Of a stretch of 64,000 nt of DNA, positions 16,264 to 24,360 are shown one piece after another. Position 1 is the first letter of the stretch; every line of letters begins with the position of its first letter. Under the pieces are notes generated by a model. That model saw only the letters and a program-made list of their open reading frames with translations. It made no database searches and was not told the origin of the DNA. A program made the position numbers and the translations under genes. The stretch is taken from positions 124,001-188,000 of the forward strand of contig JAUICH010000007.1 in assembly GCA_030427505.1 (NCBI GenBank), written 5' to 3'. The DNA is from Verrucomicrobiia bacterium. Lineage in GTDB: Bacteria; Verrucomicrobiota; Verrucomicrobiia; Verrucomicrobiales; DEV007.

Positions 16264-18183
16264 TTACAGGGCCCGGCCATGGATTTCCCTGATCAATTGG
16301 TCCCCGAATTCAGCAATAGAAAGCGAACCCTCGTCACCCCGGTCACGGTGGCGGATGGAAACTTTTTGGGACTCCTGTTCGCGTGCTCCGATAATTAACA
16401 TATAAGGAATCTGCCCGAGCTGGGCAAGGCGAATTTTCGCCCCCACCTTCTCGTCGCCTTTATCCACGGACACACGGATGCCGGCGGATTTCAGTTCCGC
16501 GCCGATCTCTGAGGCAAATTCGTTGAACTTTTCCGAGATGGGCAGCACGCGCACTTGTTCCGGCGCCAGCCAGGTGGGGAACTTACCCGCGAAGTGCTCG
16601 ATCAACACGCCCACAAAGCGTTCCATGGAGCCAAAGGGGGCGCGGTGGATCATCACCGGACGGTGAGGCTTGTTGTCGGGGCCGATGTAGCTCAGGTCGA
16701 AACGCTCCGGCAGGTTGTAGTCCACCTGCACCGTGCCCAGCTGCCACTCGCGGCCGATCACATCCTTCACCACGAAGTCGATCTTCGGCCCGTAAAAGGC
16801 GGCTTCGCCCGGTTCTTCCGTAAACGGCACGTCCAGCGTGCCCGCCGCGCGGCGCAAAGCTTCCTCCGCGCGGTCCCAGTTCGCGGGATCGCCCACATAC
16901 TTGTCGCTCTCCGGATCGCGCAGGCTCACCCGCACCCGGTAGTCGTGCATGCCCAAGGTGTTCAGGACCGTTTTCACCAGGCCCAGACAGCCGGAGATCT
17001 CTTCCTCCACCTGATCTTCGGTGCAGAAGAGGTGGGCATCGTCCTGCGTGAAACCGCGGACTCGCGTCATCCCTCCCAGTTCGCCGGATTGTTCCCAACG
17101 GTACACCGTGCCAAACTCCGCCAAGCGGACGGGCAGGTCCCGGTAGGAGTGGTGCCCGGAGTCGAAGATCTTGATGTGGTGCGGGCAGTTCATCGGCTTC
17201 AGCAGGAAGCCGTCTATCTCGCCCGCCTCCAGCTTATTCGCCAGCGTGCCGCAGGAGCAGCCCTCGTCCGCCAGGGCCTTCAGCTGGTCGCGCTCGATGA
17301 TTGGCGGGTACTGGGATTCCTGGTAGTAAGGGAAGTGGCCGGAGGTCCGGTAGAGGTCCAGCTTTCCGATGTGCGGCGTGTAAACCTGCTGGTAGCCTTG
17401 CTTCACCAGCTCCGCGGAAATGAAATTCTGCAGCTCGTTTCGAATCGTGGCGCCTTTCGGCTTCCACAGGACGAGACCCTGGCCGACCGCTTCGTCGATG
17501 TGGAAGAGGTCCAGTTCTTTGCCCAGCTTCCGGTGGTCGCGCTTCTTCGCTTCCTCCAGGCGGACGAGGTGCTCTTCCAGTTCCGTCTTGTTCTTGAAAG
17601 CCGTGCCGTAGACCCGCTGGAGTTGCGGGTTGTTTGCGTCGCCTTTGTAAAAGGCCGAGGCGACGGACATGATCTTAAAGGCCTTGCAGTTCCCGGTGCG
17701 AGGGACATGCGGCCCAGCGCAGAGGTCCCAAAAGTCACCGTTCTTGTAGAGACTGATTTCTTCGTCCTCAGGGATGTCTTCCAGCAGGTCGATCTTGAAG
17801 GTAGAGGCCACGTCCCGCTCGCCCACGGCCGCCAGGCGGCCCTTTTTAGCCATCTCCAGTGCTTCGTCGCGCGAAACCACCATTTTTTCAAAGGGGTGGT
17901 TGGCCTTTACTTCCTTTTTCATCTCCGCCTCGATCTTCTCGAAATCGTCGGGCGTGATGCGGTGCTGGAGATCCACGTCGTAGTAAAAGCCACTCTCGAC
18001 CGGAGGACCGGCGGCAAACTGAGCGTCCGGCCAGAGCCGGGAAATGGCGGTGGCCAGCACATGGGCACAGGAGTGCCGCAAGCGATCCAGATCCGTCATC
18101 TGGGCGCGTTCCTCCAGGGTCTTCCGCTGGGGGGCGGAAGAAGCCACCGCGCTGCTGCCGTTGCCGTTCTCTTGGTCTGCCAT
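16264..18183 (-). CDS. thrS: Threonyl-tRNA synthetase
   Basis: 639 residues. The editing domain has HSCAH (residues 37-41) and a CAGPH motif. The class II core has the zinc site in MNCPHH, motif 2 (TVYRWEQSGELGGMTRVRGFTQDD) split around Arg-Glu contacts, and motif 3 (IHRAPFGSMERF). A C-terminal anticodon-binding domain follows. The N-terminal TGS domain of E. coli ThrRS is missing; the protein begins with a ~20-residue low-complexity lead. An insertion of about 40 residues with a CSC pair lies before the zinc-site Cys. The enzyme charges tRNA-Thr. A leader hairpin (CGGCTGG/CCAGCCGG) lies upstream at about 18220-18265. Confidence 0.97.
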   Translation of the reverse strand: MADQENGNGSSAVASSAPQRKTLEERAQMTDLDRLRHSCAHVLATAISRLWPDAQFAAGPPVESGFYYDVDLQHRITPDDFEKIEAEMKKEVKANHPFEKMVVSRDEALEMAKKGRLAAVGERDVASTFKIDLLEDIPEDEEISLYKNGDFWDLCAGPHVPRTGNCKAFKIMSVASAFYKGDANNPQLQRVYGTAFKNKTELEEHLVRLEEAKKRDHRKLGKELDLFHIDEAVGQGLVLWKPKGATIRNELQNFISAELVKQGYQQVYTPHIGKLDLYRTSGHFPYYQESQYPPIIERDQLKALADEGCSCGTLANKLEAGEIDGFLLKPMNCPHHIKIFDSGHHSYRDLPVRLAEFGTVYRWEQSGELGGMTRVRGFTQDDAHLFCTEDQVEEEISGCLGLVKTVLNTLGMHDYRVRVSLRDPESDKYVGDPANWDRAEEALRRAAGTLDVPFTEEPGEAAFYGPKIDFVVKDVIGREWQLGTVQVDYNLPERFDLSYIGPDNKPHRPVMIHRAPFGSMERFVGVLIEHFAGKFPTWLAPEQVRVLPISEKFNEFASEIGAELKSAGIRVSVDKGDEKVGAKIRLAQLGQIPYMLIIGAREQESQKVSIRHRDRGDEGSLSIAEFGDQLIREIHGRAL

Positions 18184-18410
18184 ATTTAAGGGGAAGTGAA
18201 TTCCGTGGTCCCGTTCGCGTTCGAGCCGGCTGGATGGGAAACTCTTGCCAGCCAGCCGCCGGGCAAAGGGGGCCTACTACATACCCCCGAAGCGGCGTTT
18301 TTCAATCAACGCTCCCATAAATTACTCCGGGAAACTGTCTCCGCGGCCTTCCTAACCGGTCCGGGTGCCTTTGCCGGCGAGCCGGGGACCAACACATCTC
18401 CGTGCCCTCC

Positions 18411-18626
18411 TGGTGTGGTGATTGCGAAATATCTAGACGAAATCAATTGGGTAATAGAGCCGGAAATTTGCTCGCTTCGCTCGGATTATTTCATAATCGC
18501 GGTCTTCTTTTCCAATTTCCGCGTGGCTCGATCAGTCGTTGAGCTTGCTCAACTCCCTCCTCGCGCCTTGAATTTGAAAAAGAATCCTCGCGAATTTCGT
18601 CCACCTATTTCGCAATCGCCACACCA
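18411..18626. repeat. Inverted-repeat element B, copy 2
   Basis: Opposite orientation to the copy at 14293. Its ends are TGGTGTGG...CCACACCA, with about 33-bp inverted arms carrying several mismatches. The interior shares GAGGAGGGAGTTGAGCAAGC (on the minus strand) with copy 1, plus an extra ~25 bases near one end. It directly abuts element A copy 2, giving a composite of 429 bases between the divergent thrS and sulfatase genes. No gene is encoded. Confidence 0.8.
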
Positions 18627-18839
18627 GGGTGTGTGGACAAATTCCCGAACCGCCCGGAATAGATGAAAAAGGAAGACAGAATCAGCGCCGCAAGCGGCGA
18701 ATTTTCCAAAAACGAGGCCCATTTTACGCCTGGCTGCGTTCCGCCTCACTCTATTGGGGTCACCCAACGGCGTTCGGCGCGCCTTGCCAGCCGAAAAATG
18801 GCCTCGCGCCGGGCAGTCCGCCAATTTGTCCACACACCC
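18627..18839. repeat. Inverted-repeat element A, copy 2
   Basis: 213 bases with perfect 17-bp terminal inverted repeats: GGGTGTGTGGACAAATT at 18627-18643 and its complement at 18823-18839. The interior is homologous to copy 1 at 12813-13097. It lies 25 bases upstream of the sulfatase start and could therefore influence its expression. No transposase or clear target duplication was seen. Confidence 0.85.
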
Positions 18840-18864
18840 TAGAAAAGCTATTGCCCCCCCGAAT

Positions 18865-20505
18865 ATGAAACGTTTCTTCGTTGCTCTGCTGATTGGAATT
18901 CTAACCTCTGGAATCACTCTTGCGGCGGACGCGCTGAGTGACAGCCAGTCTCCCAACATCATCGTCATCATGGTGGATGACATGGGGTTCTCGGACATTG
19001 GCTGCTATGGTAGCGAGATTCCCACGCCGAACCTGGATGCGCTGGCGGCGGAGGGGGTGCGGTTTTCCCAGTTCTACAACACGGGCCGCTGCTGTCCGAC
19101 GCGGGCTTCGCTGCTGACGGGGCTGTATTCGCACCAGACGGGGATCGGCTGGATGACAAGCGACCAGGGGAAACCGGGCTACCGGGGGCGGCTGAACGAG
19201 CAGTGCGTGACCCTGGCGGAGGTGCTGAACACGGCGGGCTATTTCACCGCCATGACGGGGAAGTGGCATGTGGGTTTCGAGCATGGGGTGACGCCGGCGA
19301 ATCGCGGCTTTCACCGCAGCCTGAACCTGCCGGCGGGTGGGCTGCACTTTTCCAACCAGACGGGGCCCAAAGGGGACACGAAGCTGTACCTGGATGGTGA
19401 GAACGTGGCGCGGGACGATCCGCGTTTCGCTCCGCCGTGGTACGGATCCGATTTATGGACGGAGTGGGGCATCAAGTTTCTGGACGAGGCGCTGGCGGAG
19501 GAGAAACCCTACTTCCTCTACCTGGCGTTTGTGGCGCCGCACTTTCCCTGCATGGCGCCGGAGGAAACCGTCGCGAAATACCGGGGTAAGTACCTGGCGG
19601 GCTGGGATAAGCTGCGGGAGGAGCGCTACGCGCGGCAGATCGAGATGGGGCTGATCGATCGATCCTGGCCGCTAACGCCGCGCCCGGAGGAGATCCCGGC
19701 GTGGGATTCTTTGCCGGAGGCCGAGCAAAAGCGTTATGATGACATGATGGCGATTTATGCCGCGATGATCGACGAGGTGGACAAAAATATCGGGAAGCTG
19801 TCTAACGCGCTGAAGGAACGGGGGCAGTGGGAGAACACGCTCATCCTGTTCCTGTCCGACAACGGCGGCAACGCGGAATCGGGGGTGCCGGGCAAGTATG
19901 AGGGCGAGCATCCGGGGAACCCGGACTCCAATGTATTCATCGGCCAATGCTGGGCGCACCTGAACAACACGCCGTTCCGGAAGTACAAGCACTACAACCA
20001 CGAGGGCGGGATCGCCACGCCGCTGATCGCGCACTGGCCCGCGGCGGTGGCGCCCCGGCCGGGGCCGGAAGGCTGGATCGATACGCCTGCTCACTTGGTG
20101 GATCTGATGGCCACCTGCGTGGACGTGGGTGGGGCGGCCTATCCGGAGAGCTTTAATGGGCATGCGGTTCTTCCCATGGAAGGCGTGAGCCTGAAACCGC
20201 TTCTCACCGGAACCGGGCCGCTGCCGGAACGTCCGCTGTTCTGGGAACACGAAGGCAACGCCGCGATCCGGGTGGGCGACCGCAAACTGGTCCGTCAGGG
20301 CATTAAGGGCGAATGGGAGTTGTTTGACCTGGCAACGGACCGGACGGAGCAGCACGACTTGGCGGCGGAACACCCCGAAGAAGTTCAGGCGCTGCTGGAC
20401 CAGTGGCGGGAATGGGCCAAACGGGCAAACGTCTTTCCTAAGCCGGAGGTGGGGAGTAAGAAGAAAGGTAAGGGGAAGAAGAAAAAGGCGGACGCGGCGG
20501 AGTAG
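18865..20505 (+). CDS. Secreted sulfatase
   Basis: 546 residues. A Sec signal peptide (about residues 1-21, cleaved after LAA) is followed by the sulfatase fold: metal ligands in MVDDMGFSDIGCYG, the formylglycine motif CCPTRASLLTG (Cys of CxPTR is the residue to be oxidised), GKWHVG, and the C-terminal LSDNGGNAESG. It hydrolyses sulfate esters, probably of polysaccharides, in the periplasm or outside. Thr replaces the usual Ser of CxPSR, a common variant. The tail is Lys-rich (KKKGKGKKKKADAAE). An 82-bp copy of its 3' end recurs at 21931-22012. Confidence 0.92.
   Translation: MKRFFVALLIGILTSGITLAADALSDSQSPNIIVIMVDDMGFSDIGCYGSEIPTPNLDALAAEGVRFSQFYNTGRCCPTRASLLTGLYSHQTGIGWMTSDQGKPGYRGRLNEQCVTLAEVLNTAGYFTAMTGKWHVGFEHGVTPANRGFHRSLNLPAGGLHFSNQTGPKGDTKLYLDGENVARDDPRFAPPWYGSDLWTEWGIKFLDEALAEEKPYFLYLAFVAPHFPCMAPEETVAKYRGKYLAGWDKLREERYARQIEMGLIDRSWPLTPRPEEIPAWDSLPEAEQKRYDDMMAIYAAMIDEVDKNIGKLSNALKERGQWENTLILFLSDNGGNAESGVPGKYEGEHPGNPDSNVFIGQCWAHLNNTPFRKYKHYNHEGGIATPLIAHWPAAVAPRPGPEGWIDTPAHLVDLMATCVDVGGAAYPESFNGHAVLPMEGVSLKPLLTGTGPLPERPLFWEHEGNAAIRVGDRKLVRQGIKGEWELFDLATDRTEQHDLAAEHPEEVQALLDQWREWAKRANVFPKPEVGSKKKGKGKKKKADAAE
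20422..20503 (+). repeat. 82-bp direct repeat, left copy (sulfatase 3' end)
   Basis: The last 82 bases of the sulfatase coding sequence before its stop codon recur at 21931-22012 with one mismatch. The two copies bound 1.43 kb of AT-richer DNA. Confidence 0.95.
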
Positions 20506-21052
20506 AAAAAACATATCGCAATTTCCTGTTTGCCGAAGCCATTCGACAACCATTCGAACAGGTTTTCCCGAAGTGAGGAGGGATGTAATTGGATTAATGT
20601 TTTTACGCTGAAATCGGCAGCAAAATTCGCCCGGCTTTGTTTCATTCCGCCCAATAGTGGTATCGTGACCGAAAGTCTTTTCGCCCCGATCCTTTTGGAA
20701 GATACGAGAGTTTTTCGGATCTGACGTGAATGCCGGGCAGTTAAGCGGCTTTTCCCCGGAGACTCGGCCAAGGGAAGAGCGAAATCGGCGTTGACTACGT
20801 GCCTTTTGAATCTGACGTGAAATCAACGAAAATGATTGATTATTGAGGTGAGAATGGGCTTTCTTGTTAGCTCTTCATAGAAACAAGGAGGGGCTTGAAT
20901 TGGTCTTGGCTGAGTTTGCGCCGATAAACGAGAATTCGAATTTTTTTTCAGATGAATCTAGAAATTTTCAGGACCTACGTTAGGAATTTGAAGACTGCGA
21001 TCTTTTGAGTTTTTGTTCGCAGAATACAATGACTTCAAGAAAGGCCTAGCTC
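20506..21052. other. AT-rich intergenic DNA, left part of an inserted segment
   Basis: About 550 bases with no convincing gene on either strand. The block ATCTGACGTGAA occurs twice (20718-20729 and 20810-20821 region). Base composition is clearly lower in GC than the flanking genes. It probably carries the promoter of the coiled-coil gene at 21053. Confidence 0.5.
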
Positions 21053-21805
21053 ATGAGTGATGAAACAGATCGCGGCGAAGCTCGGAGTAGTGACATTTCT
21101 TCTAAAACCGAATGGGTAAAATTCGGAACGGCGTTGTTTGTTCTTGCGGGTGTTATCACTGGACTTTTGGCCAGTAAATTTGTTTCAGAACCAAGTCTCC
21201 GGGAGAACAATTCGGATTTGAGGAAACAAGTGGAGATGTTGAATACCGAAATAGCGAGTCTCGAGAGCCAGATTCAAACGCGGGAGAAGCAGGAAAAGAT
21301 AGATTCTTCGCTGTTAGCGAATAAAGAATCTACCATAGAGACTCTGTTTCAGCAGGTAAGTCAACTTTCCAGCGAGCTAGGTAATGAGAGGGAGAAACGA
21401 GACAGGGCGAATGATGCGGCGCGGCAAGCCATTGAGTACGCAGGCAATGCAGCCAAGACTTTGAATCGGGTTGATTATCTGCTGGAAAATACCCTTGTGT
21501 ACCTTCAAGAGGATTCACCTGAGTTGGCTCCGGTCAACGAGCAGTTGAACCAATTGAACGACGTTGAACAGACGTTTGATCAAATGCTTCGGTTTTCTGA
21601 ATCGACTACCGATGATCCAACCGCAGGTCTTTTAGGGGCTTTGTTATCTCTGGGTATGAAAAACTCGAATCAACCATATAGAGAAGAGGCGATGCAGCGT
21701 AAATCGGAGATTGAAGCGCGAACCGCGATTGCCAAGCTGAACAAATTGGAAGCAACGCTTCCTGAAATACGAGAATTGATTCGGAGAGAGGCTTCACTGA
21801 AATGA
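21053..21805 (+). CDS. Membrane-anchored coiled-coil protein, unrecognised
   Basis: 250 residues. A short polar N-terminus is followed by one membrane helix (about residues 22-43) and then a long coiled coil (about residues 48-125, with EMLNTEIASLESQIQTREK-type heptads) and a second helical half. No enzyme motif is seen. The coding sequence is AT-richer than its neighbours and lies inside a segment bounded by 82-bp direct repeats, so it is probably a recent arrival. An AAAGG site precedes the ATG. Confidence 0.7.
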   Translation: MSDETDRGEARSSDISSKTEWVKFGTALFVLAGVITGLLASKFVSEPSLRENNSDLRKQVEMLNTEIASLESQIQTREKQEKIDSSLLANKESTIETLFQQVSQLSSELGNEREKRDRANDAARQAIEYAGNAAKTLNRVDYLLENTLVYLQEDSPELAPVNEQLNQLNDVEQTFDQMLRFSESTTDDPTAGLLGALLSLGMKNSNQPYREEAMQRKSEIEARTAIAKLNKLEATLPEIRELIRREASLK

Positions 21806-21930
21806 ATGCCTTTGGCATTTGCGCTCCTCTGTTAGTTTAGTTCCACTCAAATTTCAAATAGGGCGACTAAGTAGCGGGATATCCCTCAAAAATTTGCGCG
21901 TTATCAGTTCAGTTGCGGGATTGAGTGTGG

Positions 21931-22012
21931 CGGGCAAACGTCTTTCCTAAGCCGGAGGCGGGGAGTAAGAAGAAAGGTAAGGGGAAGAAGAAAAAGGCGG
22001 ACGCGGCGGAGT
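21931..22012 (+). repeat. 82-bp direct repeat, right copy
   Basis: Matches the sulfatase 3' end (20422-20503) at 81 of 82 positions but is followed by TGATCG instead of AG. It ends where the downstream GTG-started frame begins. It marks the right edge of the inserted or duplicated segment. Confidence 0.95.
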
Positions 22013-22532
22013 GATCGAAATCTCGCCGATATTGACCGGCCGGCTGGTGGCCGCCAGACTGAACCAAGCTCTAAACCCTGATGAAACGGTGAATCCGAGA
22101 CTTCATTCATTTCGATTCTGGTGTCCTTTGTGGATGGGGGCGTTGCTTCTCATTCAAGCGTCTTCCTCGTTCGCGGAACCGGTTCCGGATGCGATTCGGG
22201 AAACCTGGCAATTGAAGCAGGGAAAGGTGGAACTGTTGTGGGATGACAGCGGGAAGGCATTGACGATCCGGCTCCTGGAAAAACGCGCCTTGATAGATGC
22301 CCCTGGAGGAGCCTTTGACCTGGGCTACGAGGTCACGTTTGAGAGCGCGCTGCCGGAGTCCACGGTTCTGCTCCGGCTGGGGGCTGATGGCAAGCCAACC
22401 TGGATTCGTGAGCTGGGGGATTCCACGAAGACCGCGAATCCAAAGGTGGCCATTATCAATCCGCACGGAATCATGGTGGGGAATCCCGTTCCCTTTGCTG
22501 ACGGAGTGGTAGCGCCGCCCGTTCCCAAGTAG
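22011..22532 (+). CDS. Small exported protein, unrecognised
   Basis: Up to 173 residues from a GTG at 22011; a GTG at 22089 or an ATG at 22134 are alternative starts. A hydrophobic stretch (WMGALLLIQASSSFAEP) looks like a signal peptide, and the mature part (about 115 residues) is beta-rich. No family is recognised. It lies between the 82-bp repeat and a PocR-AraC regulator, on the same strand as both. Confidence 0.5.
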   Translation: MIEISPILTGRLVAARLNQALNPDETVNPRLHSFRFWCPLWMGALLLIQASSSFAEPVPDAIRETWQLKQGKVELLWDDSGKALTIRLLEKRALIDAPGGAFDLGYEVTFESALPESTVLLRLGADGKPTWIRELGDSTKTANPKVAIINPHGIMVGNPVPFADGVVAPPVPK

Positions 22533-22609
22533 ACACAAGGGAAAGGGACATCGCGTGGCGCAACGGGCGCCTCTTGAAAATGCTTGGAAACATCGCCTAG
22601 GTTAGCCGG

Positions 22610-23614
22610 GTGAGTGACGATGCCCCGCTGATTTCCGAACCGCCGCTTTCGGCTTCGCCGGTGGAACGGCGGCTGCGCGAGCGGGAGAAGGCCGCGCCCA
22701 CGGAACCGCCCTCGCTGCTCCTGGAAATGCTGCGGCTGCTGGAGGGGGATGATGGGCGGTGGAAGGCGAACTTTTCCGACCTGAGCGGGATCGCCCAACT
22801 GCTGAGCGATCTGCGGCTGCCAGTGGTCTATCAGTTGCACCGGTGCGAGTTTTGCGCCTTTGCCAAGGGGGATGTGTTAGGGTTGTCCGGGTGCGTGAAA
22901 AACAAGCACGCGGTGAACCGGCTGGTCCTGCGGCGGGAAACGGGGGTGGTGGGCTTCTGTCATCTGGGGGTGACCGACATTGTGGAACCTCTGCGGGTTG
23001 GAGGGCGGGTGGCCGGGATTTTCTTTCTGGGATCGGTGGTGGAAAGGGAGACGGAGGGTGTGGCGCGGGAGCGGCTCTTACGGGATTGCCGGCGCCGGGG
23101 ACGGGAGCCGGGTCCGGTGCTCGCGGCCTGGGAGGCGCTGCCACGGGTGACGGCGGAAGAGATCGCGAACCGCCGGCGGGACCTGAATCTCGTGGCCCGG
23201 CTGACGGCCCGGCTGGCGGAGAGCGCGGGCCGGACCGCGACGGAGCCGATTTTTTCCAGCCTGTCGGGCGCCATCTGGGAAGTCGACCGCCGGAAGGTGC
23301 CGGACACCTTGCGCCGGGCGATCGCCTTTGTGCGGCGGCACTATCGGGAGCCTCTGAAGCTACAGACCGTGGCGGAGGCGTTGGGTGTCCGGGCGGACTA
23401 TCTGGGGGCGCTGTTCCGGCGGCACACGGGGGGCACGTTGAACGAGTTTCTGGCGTCGGTGCGGGTGGATCACGCCCGGCGGTTGTTAGAGGGCGGGCGG
23501 TTCCGGAGCGGGGAAGTGGCGCTGATGGTGGGCTTCGCCGATCAGCCACACTTCAGCAAGACGTTCAAACGGCTGACCGGGCTGGCGCCGCGGGAGTATG
23601 TGGAGCGGGTGTGA
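22610..23614 (+). CDS. PocR-AraC family transcription regulator
   Basis: 334 residues from GTG. An N-terminal PocR-type sensory domain (about residues 50-190) has a Cys cluster (CEFCAF, GLSGC). A C-terminal AraC/XylS double helix-turn-helix follows (about residues 235-334; second helix FADQPHFSKTFKRLTGLAPREY). Such regulators answer to small metabolites. It lies between two secreted sulfatases and may control one of them or the utilisation genes that follow. The target is not known. Confidence 0.9.
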   Translation: MSDDAPLISEPPLSASPVERRLREREKAAPTEPPSLLLEMLRLLEGDDGRWKANFSDLSGIAQLLSDLRLPVVYQLHRCEFCAFAKGDVLGLSGCVKNKHAVNRLVLRRETGVVGFCHLGVTDIVEPLRVGGRVAGIFFLGSVVERETEGVARERLLRDCRRRGREPGPVLAAWEALPRVTAEEIANRRRDLNLVARLTARLAESAGRTATEPIFSSLSGAIWEVDRRKVPDTLRRAIAFVRRHYREPLKLQTVAEALGVRADYLGALFRRHTGGTLNEFLASVRVDHARRLLEGGRFRSGEVALMVGFADQPHFSKTFKRLTGLAPREYVERV

Positions 23615-23831
23615 TTTTGGCGGGTGTGCGGGGATGGGGGGAAGATGGATCTTTTTTGGTGGGCGGCAGTGATGCCAGCGGGCGCCCGCCGCCGCCCCTA
23701 CGGGGCTCGGGGAAAGGGGGTAGCGGGCGTTCCAGGAGGGTGCGTGTCTGGCTACTGAGCTATACCTACAAGTCATATAGCTTTAATAGTAAGTCCTTTG
23801 GACCGGAAGTGTCCGCCGAATCCCTGATCGT
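23615..23831. other. Intergenic region after the regulator
   Basis: About 215 bases without a gene. It contains the GC palindrome GGGCGCCCGCCG near 23678 and then an AT-rich stretch leading into repeat element C. Nothing coding is seen. Confidence 0.4.
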
Positions 23832-24135
23832 CCGGGGAAGCGAAGCTTCTTTGGACTGCGGCGATTCTTCGCCGCTTTGCGGCAGGTAGCCGGAGGCGCG
23901 GTGGGGACAAGGAGCGTCCGCTTTCTCTGATCCGTGGCTCTTTACCCCATTCGCCAAGCGGCTTTGCCGCACCTGGCGGGGCATAGTGGCCTGGTATGAA
24001 TTTGTCCGGAAACTGTCGGGCACAACGGGACGTTAGTCGGAACCACGTTCGCCAAACCTGTCCCACCACGCCTCCGGCTCCCACCCCAAAGCGCCGATTC
24101 TGATCGGCGCAGTCCAAAGACGCTGCGCGTCCCCG
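23832..24135. repeat. Large inverted repeat, element C, copy 1
   Basis: About 304 bases with inverted arms of 65-80 bp (23832-23910 and about 24060-24135) at roughly 80% identity. Arms contain TCTTTGGACTGCG and smaller nested palindromes (GGCGATTCTTCGCC and CGCCGATTCTGATCGGCG). The arms read AGCTTCTTTGGA, also the core of the element at 52024-52253. No protein is encoded. It would make a cruciform or a very long RNA hairpin. Confidence 0.75.
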
Positions 24136-24360
24136 TTAGCTTTGGGACTCAAGAACGATCTCATGAAAAGCGAAACGGGTACCGCCGCGCTTATGTGACT
24201 TGTGGATAAAGATCAGCCTGGCTAGGCACCGTCGTCCTTTCAGGGCTCGGGGGAACGGAGGGACCGGTACCATCAGGGGCATTGTAAAATCCTTTTCCAG
24301 ACAAAAGATCGGCCCTTCCTGAGACAAGCGAAAGCTGTCATGATGGCTACTCTTTCCGCC

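Noticed and set aside
18184-18410. T-box leader of thrS
   Set aside because: A GGGACCACGG stretch looks superficially like the T-box but lacks the consensus, the specifier loop and the following terminator; only a plain hairpin is supported.
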